Source of the DNA: Terfezia claveryi
Lineage: Eukaryota > Ascomycota > Pezizomycetes > Pezizales > Pezizaceae
Reading direction: 5' to 3'
DNA length: 64,000 nt
Assembly: GCA_015179025.1 (NCBI GenBank)
Contig: WHUX01000115.1
Coordinates: forward strand, 106,841 to 170,840
Positions 1 through 11,000 of this stretch are shown one piece after another. The position numbers and the translations under genes were made by a program. Under the pieces are notes generated by a model. That model ran no database searches, was not told the origin of the DNA, and saw only the letters and a list, made by a program, of their open reading frames with translations. How positions within the stretch are numbered: the stretch's first letter is position 1; each line of letters opens with the position of its first letter.

Positions 1-1000
1 TCACCAACTCCTACTGCCGACTGTCTCACCCCAGAAACCCCAAGACCTCAAATTCACTACTGGAGTATCTTGATAGTCACCGACATGCTCTTTTCCAGTA
101 CATGTCCTCAGCGTTGAGGCACTACTCAACAAATGCATTACTAACTCAAGAGCCGGCATTGCCTTATTAAAGCTTTACATCACCTTCCGAGCTGCACCAA
201 AGATGAATTGGCGGTTCAATTCACTCACACTCACATCCTTCTCACGGACACTCCAGTCCTTGACTCTAGAAGAGGTCTCTGGGATTATTCATCAAAACAA
301 CCTCACCATCAGCATAGGAGGCGAGGGCGAACAAAATCTTATTACAGACATTCTCCACTCTATCGATGTAGACTTAGTTAAGGCCTGAATATCCATATCT
401 CTACAAACAATGGCAAAGCGATAGTCAAGCAATCTATGATGATGGAAGTGTTCTCCTTATGTACACCCTCACCTTGGCTAAAAAATATGTTGCTTCCCTC
501 ATATCCACACTGAAACTGCTTTCCTCAGTCCCTAAAGCCTTGTTATACATCGCAAGCAAGTGGATGATCTGTCTCCACAAACTTATTCACCACTCACCTA
601 TTTTTCAAGCCACATCGGCGCTCTCGAATCCCTGGTTGTAGAGAAATGAAGGTGGCCATGAAAAAAGTTGTCAGTGACCCACCAGTGCCAAATGAGGATT
701 TTAATGATGACCAGAACGATATAGATTTAGAGATGAACCTTGAGCAGGCGACTTCTCCTAGCTGCATGGTGCAACAAGCATTGTGGCTTTTAGTCTCTCA
801 TCAATAAGCAATGGAAGTTGTCACCAATCGCTGGGCACTCCGAAAATTCCCACCCTCGTGACATTCCTGGAACCTCCTACTAAGCGTAGCATGAGAGAAA
901 TGGAATCGTGGACAGATGTGATTCATAGCATGTATCCCTCCACTACCACTCCTCTACGCAACCATCTTTGTTAGAATGAATGCCCAGTCTCCTACTGTAT
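1..1000. other. Unrecognised stretch with short ORF remnants
   Basis: Two short plus-strand open stretches lie here: about 80-388 (first ATG at 203, 61 codons to a TGA) and 648-810 (an acidic segment rich in Asp, Asn and Glu). They are in different frames and separated by stops. I recognise no domain in either. The codon content looks protein-like, not random, so this may be the 3' part of a decayed gene entering from the left edge, but I cannot name it. Confidence 0.2.
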
Positions 1001-1640
1001 CTCCGTTAAGCTGTTAGTATATGTTTAACCTTTCGCTTGGTTGTTGGAGAGTGTAACTGCTAGGACAAAACGTGATCACTGGGTATAGTATATTGTACGC
1101 TCACAGGTTTAGTTTGCCGTATTATTCGCAATTCTCTGCTCATGGCTTAGACCATTTACTGCTTGCGGTTTTTCATGTTCTTTTTCATCTCCGCTAATAT
1201 CTACATACTAGCTTGGACTCATGTGATAAGCTCGGTCTTTACCTACAACTCATGTATTTAAAGCCCTCGTTCTCCCGGTATTTAGCAAGACAGATCAATC
1301 AATGATTCACTTCGAATATACTCGTTCTACTGAACTAGGATAATCTCGCCGCCTGCCTGAGGGATCCGACGGAACGCCGGATGCGGAGAAGGAAGGGATA
1401 CAAGGCCTAGGAGGGACGGATGCGGAGGTGAGAATAGTTGAAGAAGATGTTTTGGGATAAGGATGTTGGGAAGGAAGGAATTTTTATTGATGTCGCCATG
1501 GGCTATAGCATTTGTCGTGATTGATGTTGTTTGGTCTACTTTGTCTATTTAAGGAGGATATCTCTGCTCTTGTTCTTGTGATATCGGTCATACAATAGAT
1601 TCTTCTTGTTCTTCTTCTTCATATTACCACAGTGCGACAG
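1001..1640. other. No gene seen; promoter-like or LTR-like segment
   Basis: No coding segment is supported. A TATTTAAA box-like motif near 1255 followed by a pyrimidine/purine leader, and a second one near 1546, resemble promoter or LTR R-region sequence. No matching second LTR was found in the window, so this stays unassigned. Confidence 0.2.
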
Positions 1641-1789
1641 CTGTGAGATTCTTACACGTTCAACTGCTCATTGCCACGATAAAGTCTCTGCCTCACACAC
1701 AGTTCAGCTCACTTCTTCCACCTTGTTCTATCTCACCTGGCAAAAACAAAGGAAAATCAACCCTCTTTGCTGGCCACCGGCATCTTCTG

Positions 1790-2400
1790 CAGAGCTTATC
1801 ACGCCGAGTGCATGCTTGGCACACTTTCCTATCTCTCCTACCACCCCCACTGTGTAAAGATCAAGATACCTGCTTATGCGACGAATGGAAGAGGAGCTCT
1901 TGTTGTTCAAAAACACATATGGGACAATTGGGGTCTCGAAGAGATGTTGTCCAGTGTGTACAAAGCTGCTTTCTCTTCTGTCTAAGCACAGCCAGGGGCA
2001 GATTCAGGCGATGATGGGTGGTCTGGTAATCAGGGCATGCCAGTTTTACACCAGCCAGAGCTAAAAAGTCTTGAATTCTCATGGGAATATATACCCCATT
2101 GCCCTTCCGCCGTTTTTGCCCAAGGAGGTAGCTGAGGAATTAGTTAAGTGGTTGGAAGGCTTGTTGAAGCGCGCAGTGGAGAAGGTTGTCAAGAGGGAGA
2201 GGAAGGAGAGTAGTGGGAGTGCGGATTCGAAGGGGCAGAGCCCGGAGCCTGAGGGGTCAGGACGTGAGGAGTTGCCAGATATAAGAGTTGCGCCGAAGGG
2301 TAATACAGCTGCTGGAGGGCGTCCATGGTGGCATTGGACGGCTCAGGAGGTGGCAGAGGCAGCGGCTGCGGAGGAGGCCGAGTGGGCGGCAGAGAAGTAG
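1790..2400 (+). pseudogene. Broken fungal nucleic-acid-deaminase-like gene (OTT_1508-like) fragment
   Basis: Two frames carry the zinc-site signatures of the fungal OTT_1508-type deaminase family. Frame 3 holds an HAE motif at 1800-1808 (zinc ligand plus catalytic Glu). Frame 1 holds IGVSKRCCPVC (about 1921-1955) with the two zinc-binding cysteines, followed after a stop at 2062 by an HGNIYPIALPP segment and a basic, then alanine/glutamate-rich tail ending at 2400. In the family these pieces lie in one polypeptide in this order. Here a frame change between HAE and CCPVC and a stop before HGNIYP separate them. Short introns starting near 1852 and 2026 were considered, but no splice combination restores the frame cleanly. 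The sequence upstream of HAE does not show the rest of the domain. The motif order makes the family call reasonable; the substrate is unknown. Confidence 0.4.
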
Positions 2401-3150
2401 CAAAACCGGTGACGGGATGGATACGGGGGCGGTGTTTTGTTTGTAAGATTACGAGGTTATACGAGCGAGGAATTGTGAAGAGAATAGGTTGAATGTATTC
2501 AAAGTACTGATAACGGAGCTATCTTAGGTATCGCTATAGTCTTAATGCTACGGTCCTAGTGCTCTTATCGAAAAGAGATGTTTCCTGCGTACTTTCCGAC
2601 TCTTTTATCCTTCGCGGTCTTTTCCCAATTGCCAAAAAACGGAACCCCGGTTTTTCTTCTTGCATTCCCAATTGCCTTCTTTTGGTCGCTTACTCCCGTG
2701 ACCCTTCATAGGTACAAGCGAGAGTTATTCACAACATTGTTGTGTGCTTGCCCCTTTTTACACCATTTTCTTTTTACCCCTCAGGGGGTAGAGAACTTCG
2801 AAGGACCTGATTTTAAATTGCTCTCGGAGCTGGGATGCTTACTAAATTCTAATTGGGACGTAACCTACAAGAGAAGGGTCGGTGGAGATGATATGGGTCA
2901 GGCCGTTGCTTCTTCCATTGGCTTTAGTTTTTTTTATTTTTATGTGTAGTACCTACACGTATATATGTATCTCGTCTCGGCATAGCGGGTCTCGAGCACC
3001 AAAAAAGGCAATTATGGACAAACTACCTACTTGGAAGTGGAGCATCAATTGAGGGTGTCCCTTTTGTACTGTGTACGTAGGGAGATAGACTCTATGGTCT
3101 TGTTTTGTTAACCCAGAACCCGCACGGGCTAGAGACCCGCCCACAAGGCC
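2401..3150. other. No recognisable gene
   Basis: An open frame at 2578-2949 (123 codons, hydrophobic N-terminal half) has no recognisable domain and is probably chance. The segment at about 2547-2640 shares TACGGTCCTAGTGCTCT and a following CCCTTTTATC-like stretch with about 8784-8900, so a dispersed repeat fragment is present. A minus-strand open frame at 2953-3183 overlaps the repeat that follows and is not supported. Confidence 0.25.
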
Positions 3151-3164
3151 GGTGCCCTGCCCCT

Positions 3165-3310
3165 CGGGAGGGCATCTCAACATGTGTGGGTTACCCTATG
3201 GAGAGAAGCTATATCCACACGGGCTGAGATGCCCTTACGGGGAGGAATTATGTCCACACGGGATGCGATGCCCCTACGGAGACAAATCATGCCCAAGAGG
3301 ACTTTGCGTC
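3165..3310 (+). repeat. 39-bp tandem repeat, about 3.5 units
   Basis: The sequence reads as three to four imperfect 39-bp units. In one frame each gives a 13-residue unit of the form PYGEExCPHGxRC. Period three is kept and most differences are substitutions, so the unit may once have been translated, but no larger gene is evident. Confidence 0.5.
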
Positions 3311-3317
3311 CATATTA

Positions 3318-4107
3318 GTCTCATGCCAAGACCCTGAGCATACGAGCGTACGTCCATATACCCAAAATCCACTATTGGAATGGATTCCAAGATTTGTCAC
3401 CCAGTTCCATACGGCACCCAAGGGGCTTCGCGACCACAGATAATTGCAACATGCTAGGCCTAAGAAAGCAGTGACTACGCTAGTAGGTTTAGTGCCAATT
3501 TACTGCGGTGGGAGACCCCGCGATAAAGTCTCCCATCGCAGCACTAAACAGGCAATCTGCAATTATTTTCCCTGGCATTGCTTGGTTACCTTTTTGGGAA
3601 GTCACACTAGTGAGTCCCGATTTGGCCCCTACCATTTCTGGTCTGGCAGACTACCATTTAGGAATCGTGCTACTCCTCCTCTTTTGGCACACCACGCCAG
3701 ATTCTACACCACCACACTAGTACTCTGTACACCACACCAGGACCTTTTGTTTTTTTATATACTCAGTACAGAGATGCGGTCCCGAGGTAGTGCCATATTC
3801 TCGGCTATACCAGCTTTGAACGGCTTGGTTTATCTCGACATGTCCTAGGATATGAGACATGATTTGTTTTTCCAGGCCCTCAGGATCAAAAACTAGTCTA
3901 TATATTGTACGGTATTCCCCTCGTCAGAAAAATTTTAGATTGCATTGTGTGCACACAACTCTATAGACGCTGTCATTCTATGATAGAGAAGTACATAGTG
4001 CTCTAAAGAATTCGTTGCTAGCGTGCATTACCACATACGCGAGAGCTTTACGCAGTTAGGTAAAGTAGCAGCTACGCTCGGAGTAGGGCCGGGTCTTGGC
4101 ATGAGAC
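3318..4107. mobile_element. 790-bp TA-flanked inverted-repeat element (MITE-like)
   Basis: The left end GTCTCATGCCAAGACCC (3318-3334) is matched by its exact reverse complement at 4091-4107. TA dinucleotides flank both ends (3316-3317 and 4108-4109), as expected for a Tc1/mariner-type target duplication. No transposase frame is inside, so it would be non-autonomous. Its interior (about 3490-3660) contains a sequence also found, heavily AT-shifted, near 20360 and 49795. The same terminus recurs at 4171 and 6904. Confidence 0.55.
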
Positions 4108-4170
4108 TAGTAGCAGCTTGGCTTGTTTGCTTAGGACGAAGAGAGCTTACCTAAGTAAGTCATCACAGTA

Positions 4171-4206
4171 GTCTCATACCAAGACCCGGCCCTCCTCCGA
4201 GCGTAT
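4171..4206. repeat. 36-bp terminal repeat, inverted copy of 4072-4107
   Basis: This segment, preceded by TA (4169-4170), is the imperfect reverse complement of 4072-4107 over about 36 bp and begins GTCTCATACCAAGACCC. It is the left end of a second member of the same TA-flanked family, only 61 bp beyond the first. It lies about 120 bp upstream of the effector-gene ATG at 4324. No matching right end was found downstream. Confidence 0.5.
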
Positions 4207-4323
4207 CATCACAGCTTGGTTAAGTACAACCGAAAGCTATCTTCTACTTACTGTCACTCCCATCTCCCCACTCCACATTCTTCTTTCCCCGCCAAACGCA
4301 AAAGCCATAGAAAATTGCCCAGA

Positions 4324-6760
4324 ATGTCCTCCAGCAGCAAGCGCAAAGCAGGGGAACCCCCTGGGGACCCCTCCGCGGCGAACCCCAGGACGTTCCTCCC
4401 GGTGAATTGCATTCCAGCAGATTCAACCCCAGTAAACCTCACCACCAGCGCCTCTCACACTCTTGACGTGCCCACTGCCACCATCCCACCCGAGCTTAAT
4501 CAACTCAATCCCTGGAAGTGGAAACGGGGGGATGTAAAAAAATATCTCGAAGCAAACAAGGAAGAATATGACCTTGAGGATGAAGATATCACTCGGCTCT
4601 ACGAAGAAAGGGTCTCTGGTCTTGTACTCCTGCTACTGACTAAGAACGAGCTTACAACAACTTATGGGTTGCATCGGGGTGCAGCAGGCACTATCGAGCT
4701 TCTCAGCAACGCGTTAACACAACCACAAGGTATGTCAACTCCAACTACCTTTGCATATCTACAGATTACTGACATTCACTTCATAGCATCTCTCCTTGTT
4801 AGTAAGCGAACTGCATTTAATGCCTTTCCCGAAGGATTCGAACCACAAGGTACACCTGCCACCGGTAAGCAACACTTACTTTGTTTCTAACTACAATACT
4901 TGAGGATTTCATGCTATAATATCAATATCACCAGCTCGCCTTTTTTTCTTTTTTATTTGCCATTATCTAGGATCTCTTCATACTGACGTCAGAATGTTTA
5001 TGCTAATCTCTTCCTTCAATTATTTCATTAGAAAACCAGGATAAAGTGCCATATACGCCAAGACATGGTATGATTATTTCAACATCTATTTAAACTCTCA
5101 TTTACCATACAATCAATTTCTTATGCTAATAATTTTTTTTTTTTTCAAGGCGCGGAGGGTGGAAATCAACGTCCATGCAAAATTCCACACCTAAACAAGG
5201 ATAATAGAGCTTACCTTTGCTGGAGGTGGTGGCAATCTGTGCGCGACCTTAGGTTTGGAGATACTAGTATAATCACATTCCCTGTGAACATACTGGGTTG
5301 TGATGATTTTGGGTCGGTGATATTGGTGAGGGATTCTTACAAGTACCTCTATAATAAGATTATCTGGAACCAGTTTTGCAATACTGGATATTTCGGTCAT
5401 GCTGACTCCAATACCACTGACTCCAATACCGCTGACTCCAATATCGCTGACTCTGTACCCGTACGCACTGCAATCACGGGCTCACATATCATAAACGGTA
5501 CACCGGGCATTGGAAAATCGTTCTTTGGAATTTATCTCATATGTCGTTACGCACACGAATTTCCACATAGTAACATCGAGTGGGAAAACGACTCTCTACG
5601 AGTAATTTTCCTTGCAGATGGTGGCATCCAATATCGGCTATCTGGCTACAGCATCATTTCCATAGAACAGCATGGCGAGGGGGATTATATAAACTACTTC
5701 ATGGATGGAGCGTTTTACATTGCAGATGCCATACAGCCCACAGCGGGTCAGTTCAGGCCCTTTGTGCTAGTGACCTCTCCACAAGCGGCACGCTACAAGG
5801 AGTTGGCAAAGAAACCTAGTGTCAAGATGTTGGGTATGCCCACTTGGGATCATGTGGAGTTGGAAGAGTTACGGAAGTTGCGATTTTCTTCAGTCACTCA
5901 AGCAGACCTTCAGAAATATTTTGACAAATGGGGCGGAGTCCCACGATCAGTCTTGGAGAGAACAGACAGCATATATCAGCAAGACTTGGAAGATATCTGC
6001 TCGACCGTGGATATTGATATGTGCATGAGGTTCATTGGGACATTGCGCTATAATTCTACAGCTGTCAGCGGGACTGTGTTACATATGAGTGTAACGTGCG
6101 AGGGACTTTATGCGGACCGCCGAGTCAGATTCGCTTCTCTTTATATCGAAAACATGGTCATCTCAACCTATGAAAAGGGTAAGAAAGAAGATATCATTAA
6201 GTATATCAGGGAGACCGAACAGAATAACGAACTTTCGTCAATGAGGGGATTTATCTTCGAGGCTGTGGCACATCGTATACTTAGGGGGGGGGGGTGTTTG
6301 AGGTTTGTATTACCGGGTTCATAGTATTACGGATTTCATATTGATGTGCTGTTAGATTCGACGCCTGGGGCATCCGATCAAGGAGAAATTGCCGCTTCCT
6401 GCGACTACACTGCAGATCTTCCGCACGATTGGCGAGATTAAGCCTGCCTTTTATTGCAGACCACACAGCAAAACATTTGAGTCTATTGATGCACTTCACA
6501 TTGGCCACGGAGATTACGATGAGTTATTTCAAATGACGGTTGGAAAACAGCATGGTATAAAGGTGAATGGTTTAGAGAATATCAAAGCCAAGTTGACAAA
6601 GAAAGTTCGTTTATACTTTGTTATTCCCAACGATGCATATCCTAATTTTATCAACCCACAAAATTACCTCAATTTGCAAGGACAAAAGCATCAAAAAATC
6701 CCCAAATGGATAAATGATGTGGAACAGTGGGCGTTGAGATTGGATTATACGACTTTTTGA
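4324..6760 (+). pseudogene. Crinkler/RHS-type effector gene: SAM-like header, P-loop NTPase, REase-like domain; frame broken
   Basis: ATG at 4324 is the first Met before a low-complexity leader and a SAM-like header (NPWKWKRGDVKKYLEANKEE and onward, about 4510-4720) that the minus-strand gene at 9.6-12.0 kb shares. Short introns follow (one at 4730-4786). The main exon runs from about 5150 to 6302. It has a Walker A (GTPGIGKS, about 5500-5525), the family's VLVTSP strand, MPTW and KWGGVPRSVL, then FIFEAVAHRIL opening a restriction-endonuclease-like domain. After an intron ending AG at 6355 the last exon holds the ID...LFQMTVGKQHGIK core and stops at 6760. An 11-G run (6285-6295) inside the Gly-rich motif puts the flanking frames out of register. 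Family knowledge: Crinkler/RHS effectors pair such an NTPase and nuclease. No secretion signal is seen. Function here is inferred. Confidence 0.7.
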
Positions 6761-7102
6761 TAATTCTTTTTTTTTTTTTTTTTTTTTATTACGAGAGCAT
6801 TATGGGGGGTTATATTTTTCAAATGGTTAGGGTATAGTCTGGTTGGCACAACCCCCCGGAACGGGGGTTAGGGTACTGTACTTTAGTGAAGTCAAGCAGG
6901 TTAGTCTCATGCCAAGACCCCTACTGCTAAGATGTTCTAACGAACGCAGTGAGAGTCTTGGTTCTTAACTAGCAAATTCGCCCTAAGTGCAGCTATGCCA
7001 TATACTTAGCTGTATTTCTCGCCCAGTTGGCTCGGCAAGGCAACGCTTGGATCCACGGTAGTCTGGTTGGCACAACACCCTCCACAGGAGGGTCTGGAGA
7101 AA
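6761..7102. repeat. Repeat-derived spacer with three dispersed-repeat ends
   Basis: No gene. After a poly-T run (6767-6787) there are a TAGTCTGGTTGGCACAA unit at 6835 followed by a hairpin (CCCCCGGAACGGGGG), a TA-GTCTCATGCCAAGACCC end at 6902-6920, and a second TAGTCTGGTTGGCACAA at 7059 followed by a different hairpin (ACCCTCCACAGGAGGGT). The first and third belong to one family, also found at 13958 and 14139. Confidence 0.5.
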
Positions 7103-7804
7103 TACAGGCAAACCTGGCTATAACGAATGCCAAGATTCTGACCACTTTCCTTCCTTATAGCCAGGTTTCGCAATAACAAGATGTCACGTGCCCGCCGGGT
7201 AAAGGAGAAGTGCGGAGTAAAAAGATAGGACGTAGTCAATTTGTGTCCTCTCTACTTCAGCTCGATCAATTTGTGCTTTCTCTACTTCAGCTCGATCAAT
7301 TTGTGTTCTTCCTGCTTCCGCTTGTGTAACATGCCTCCGCTCCGAAGATATGGCCTTGGAGAAACGGCAGATATGTCAAGCAAGACAGGTGCAAGGACAG
7401 CGGCCTCGAGAGATGACATTAGAGGAATTCTGCAAGCTCTTTCCAATTGCAAGGGAAATGCAATGCCTTTTTTTTCTTGGCATTTTGTATTATATCAAGT
7501 CGTGTTTTCCCTTATTCCTCTCTATGCAGTCCTCTGCCCTTTCTGGTTTCTAGTGTAGCGATGTCAAGTAGGTAAGCCCCTTAGCTTTCATTATTATGTA
7601 GTTAGAATTACTGTAGAGCGCACTACTAGTTTCACTATAGCCAATATAGTTTTGCTATGATTGAATTTATTAGGCGCAGAATTCTCTTCACTATCGTTAT
7701 ACCGATTAGGTTCACTATAGCCAGGGTACTTTAGGTGTGTGCAGGAATGGTCTGACAAATCTCTTTCAGTACGTCGAGGTTCACTATAGCCAGGTTTGCC
7801 TGTA
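7103..7804. mobile_element. About 700-bp MITE with perfect 20-bp terminal inverted repeats
   Basis: TACAGGCAAACCTGGCTATA (7103-7122) is repeated exactly in reverse complement at 7785-7804. The outermost TA on each side fits a TA target duplication, giving a 698-bp element from 7105 to 7802. Degenerate internal copies of the CACTATAGCCAgg motif occur near 7627 and 7712. No transposase frame is present. The open frame at 7241-7558 inside it contains a segment repeated in inverse orientation near 9160-9245. Confidence 0.6.
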
Positions 7805-8380
7805 GTTTAGTTTTTAGTATGGGAGCGCTTGGCAAGACGGTGGCTTGGCTGACGGCACCAAGCTGCATAGCCAATTACGTAGAATTTACGTATGGAATCA
7901 GTAACAAACACAACTCATATAAGCAACCACACTCAAATATATGCTAACGCTCAAGCTTATGCAGTAGACGTAGTTAAAGTAGTCTCGATCAGACCCTCGT
8001 AGTTATCGTAGAGGGTCTGTCCCATTATTAGCGTTTTCTTAGCCCACTTTTTGTTAAAAATCGTACTCTGTTCAATAGCTCTACAGCTATACAGCTCTCA
8101 AACACTCATTTTCATACCACAAATCACTTGCTCATGTATAATTCATTCTCAATTACATTCTACTACATATCTAATTTATGTTACATATACTTACATAGAT
8201 TAAGTATTTTCACATGGTTTGCACATGCTTTATACTGTTGTTGTCACGCTCTAAATACCCTATTTAAGCTCTATTACACATGTCATAATATCTGTTCAAC
8301 TGTAATTTGAGTTATACTTTTTGTCCAAACTTTATTGTTATAAAAGTTATGTTGAGGACAGATTAGTATACTCTACAGTA
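7805..8380. other. AT-rich spacer, no gene seen
   Basis: No supported gene or repeat structure. A 60-codon open frame at 8128-8310 is AT-rich and probably chance. Confidence 0.3.
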
Positions 8381-8760
8381 TGTGCTAGAACGCTGGAATC
8401 GTTGTATATATAGGAGGGGAATTCCCCTACTTCAGACAATCATCAGCTCACACTACAATCATCTTCATATAAACAAGATTCCATCTTACATATAAAGATT
8501 CTTCTCTCCATTTCTCAACTTGCACAGCACCTCAGCAGTGCTACAACGTCTCCTGTACGTGCGTTCGAGTCTCCATAAGACTCCGTATTCTCCACACTTC
8601 CTTCATTGGATATTCGGTAGAACCCCGCTGCCTGTTGTATAAAGTGTATTGTATTTTACCTGTATTTCAACACTTTTTAGTCGCTGTTGAAAGTGGCAAC
8701 GGCTTAGCCACCCGTGGAAACTTGCCAACTTTCAGCGGCACTTAGATTTAAAAAATCAGT
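8381..8760 (+). other. Possible solo LTR or promoter/leader segment
   Basis: A TATATATAGG box near 8406 is followed by a pyrimidine-rich leader with many CTC/TTC stretches and no long frame. Near its end a nested hairpin is formed by GTTGAAAGTGGCAA (about 8687) and TTGCCAACTTTCAGC (about 8729). This resembles the R-U5 part of a fungal LTR, but no partner LTR was found. Confidence 0.25.
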
Positions 8761-9142
8761 ACTGCATGTGAACAGTACCTGCTTACGGTCCTAGTGCTCT
8801 AAAGAAAAATCCCCTATTCTGTCGGCCATTTCACGCCCTTTTATCTTTCTCGAGATATCCCAATTGGCCACATTGGGACGACTGGTTTCATACCATGAAC
8901 GTCCCAATTAGCCATTTCCGTATGCCTGTATTTCCCGTGATATCGGCTTATGCCACGTGAGAGTATTTCCCACAGTAGCGACTGGTAGTGAGTGACATGC
9001 CCCCAAATTGCAGTTAGTGTCTGGAGGGTGGTGATAGAACCCTATTCAAGGTATCGTTGTTTAAACCAGCGACAGAAGTACTGTAAGCCCGGCACTCCAT
9101 ACATTCCTTCACAGGAGTAACCGATCGGACTGCTTTAGAATT

Positions 9143-9403
9143 GTGGACATGGTAGAGCATTGCATTTCCCTCGCGATTCGGAAAAAGTTTGCAGAATTCC
9201 TCCAATGCCATGCGCTGTTACTTGAACCTGTGTGTGCTTGGCATATTTTCCATTCTCTCAGGCAGTGCGCCTATATCGGCAGTAGTCTCGGCACCCGACC
9301 CTCGAGCTTGGCAACTATCGGAAGCATGTCCTCAGAATGTGAAAGATTACTATCATATAATAGAAAACCTGCCGTAACCCAGAAACACCCCCATCTAGTA
9401 TGA
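9143..9403 (+). pseudogene. hAT transposase C-terminal remnant (short)
   Basis: The plus-strand frame 9143-9403 contains IGSMSSECERLLS followed by a basic stretch. It resembles the conserved SSECERVFS motif of the hAT dimerisation domain (hATC) near the end of fungal hAT transposases. Only this motif is visible; catalytic regions are absent. The first 100 bp of the frame overlap a segment that, read on the minus strand, matches 7350-7460, so the frame is a composite of repeats. The call rests on one short motif. Confidence 0.35.
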
Positions 9404-10744
9404 AAAGAAAAGGCACCATAGCCTCAAGCAAAAACGTTTCCACAACATCATGAGCTCAAGTTTTGTATGATAGCTGAAGAGAAGGAAAAACTGTCCTATC
9501 CGGATAAGCGAAAGGAAAATTACGCCCCTCAAACCCGCACCAACCCAGAGAAAAAAACATCCCTATGCCGTAGAAAATTAAGACAAAAAAAAGCAACAAG
9601 CCCAATGCAGGAAACAAAAACAGCCATAGCTTCAAACATACATTGACTTCCAACCAGGAGCTTCACTGATATGATTCATCACATGCTGAAACTTCCACTT
9701 CTTCACCTCAACTTCTGACATCTCGTCAAAAAACTCCTCCATATTTCCAACCTCTGGTCTGGGGACAAGATCAAAAGGATCAGCCTTCTTGAAAAACCCT
9801 TGTTGCTCTAGCATTGAACCCTCAGCGGGAACCCCTTGTGAGCCCCCCCCCCCCGAGGCAGTCTTTGAGCTTACATCTATTGATATATGGGCCCTCTCCA
9901 CGTCCGTGCAGGATATACTCCATCAAGGCGACCCCACAATGAAGTCCGAAGGTAACGCTCTCAATGCCTTCGGAGACTGAGTTTAACCATGAAAACTGCA
10001 AGTCCGTAAGAAGTACCACTACGGGATAATTGGAGCAGGCATTAGTTGCTATCAATTCCATGATTGCCTGTCTACAATCAGCTTCTTTGATCTCCTTGTT
10101 CAACTCGATTGCAAGTTGCATTCCACCATGGGAGTTGAAATCTCTGATGTATCTAGTCGGGAGAACTATGAAATCTGTTGTTCCCTTGAGGAAATACTTT
10201 GAGGTGCCTTCTCCAACCGTGTAATTAAGGAAGGAGGTATTGTTGGCAACAGGATGAAATTGCATGTTTTCAGGCAAAGTGATATGAGTCCTGAGCCAGG
10301 CCAAGCTTTTATCCATCTGTGCGTCCTCTTTTTCTGGACCCCAGTTGAACTCCTCATGGACCCCAGTTGAACTCCTCAAATGTTCTATTCACGGGTGGAA
10401 CCTCAAATTCCACGGATACCCTCAGTAGGCCAAGATAATTCATGATACTCTTGTATTGTGAAGTGGAGACTCTCGATATGGAGATTTTGACCGACATTTG
10501 GCGGAGTGCTAAATTATATGGGCTGATATAGACAAGGAATATACAAGGTAGAACCCTACCTTTAACATCCTCCCGGATCTCTTCGAGAATATCTAGCTTA
10601 CGCTTGAGGCTCTCATCTTGCCCGATATCGGGAGTGACGACGGGAACAGCTTGAAGATATCAGTATAAGATATTATAATATAGCAAGTGGAAGCTTACGC
10701 TGTGGTGGATTGATGTTACGGATCCTGCCTTGCCCTGCCCCTGA

Positions 10745-11000
10745 CTGCGGCCCTGGAGCTACCTGGCGGCCCACGGACTCGCCAGCGTATGCTCATGTGC
10801 GGCTGCACACAACCCCAACTCCTCGATCCTTAACCGCGGCCCCGGAGCTACCTGGCGACCCACGCACTCGCCAGCCTAGGCTCACGTGCGGCTGCACACA
10901 ACCTCGATCCTTGAACTCGAACCCACGGCCCCGTAGCTACTGGCGACCCACGCACTCGCCAGCCTATGCTCACGTGCAGCCTCACATGACCCTGACTCAG
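10745..11000. repeat. About 90-bp tandem repeat, three units
   Basis: Three GC-rich units of about 90 bp start near 10745, 10835 and 10925, each containing a GCGGCCC..GGAGCTAC-like start and CACGCACTCGCCAGCCTA. They sit in the undefined middle of the minus-strand effector-type gene and may be an intron, an insertion or a coding linker. Confidence 0.6.
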
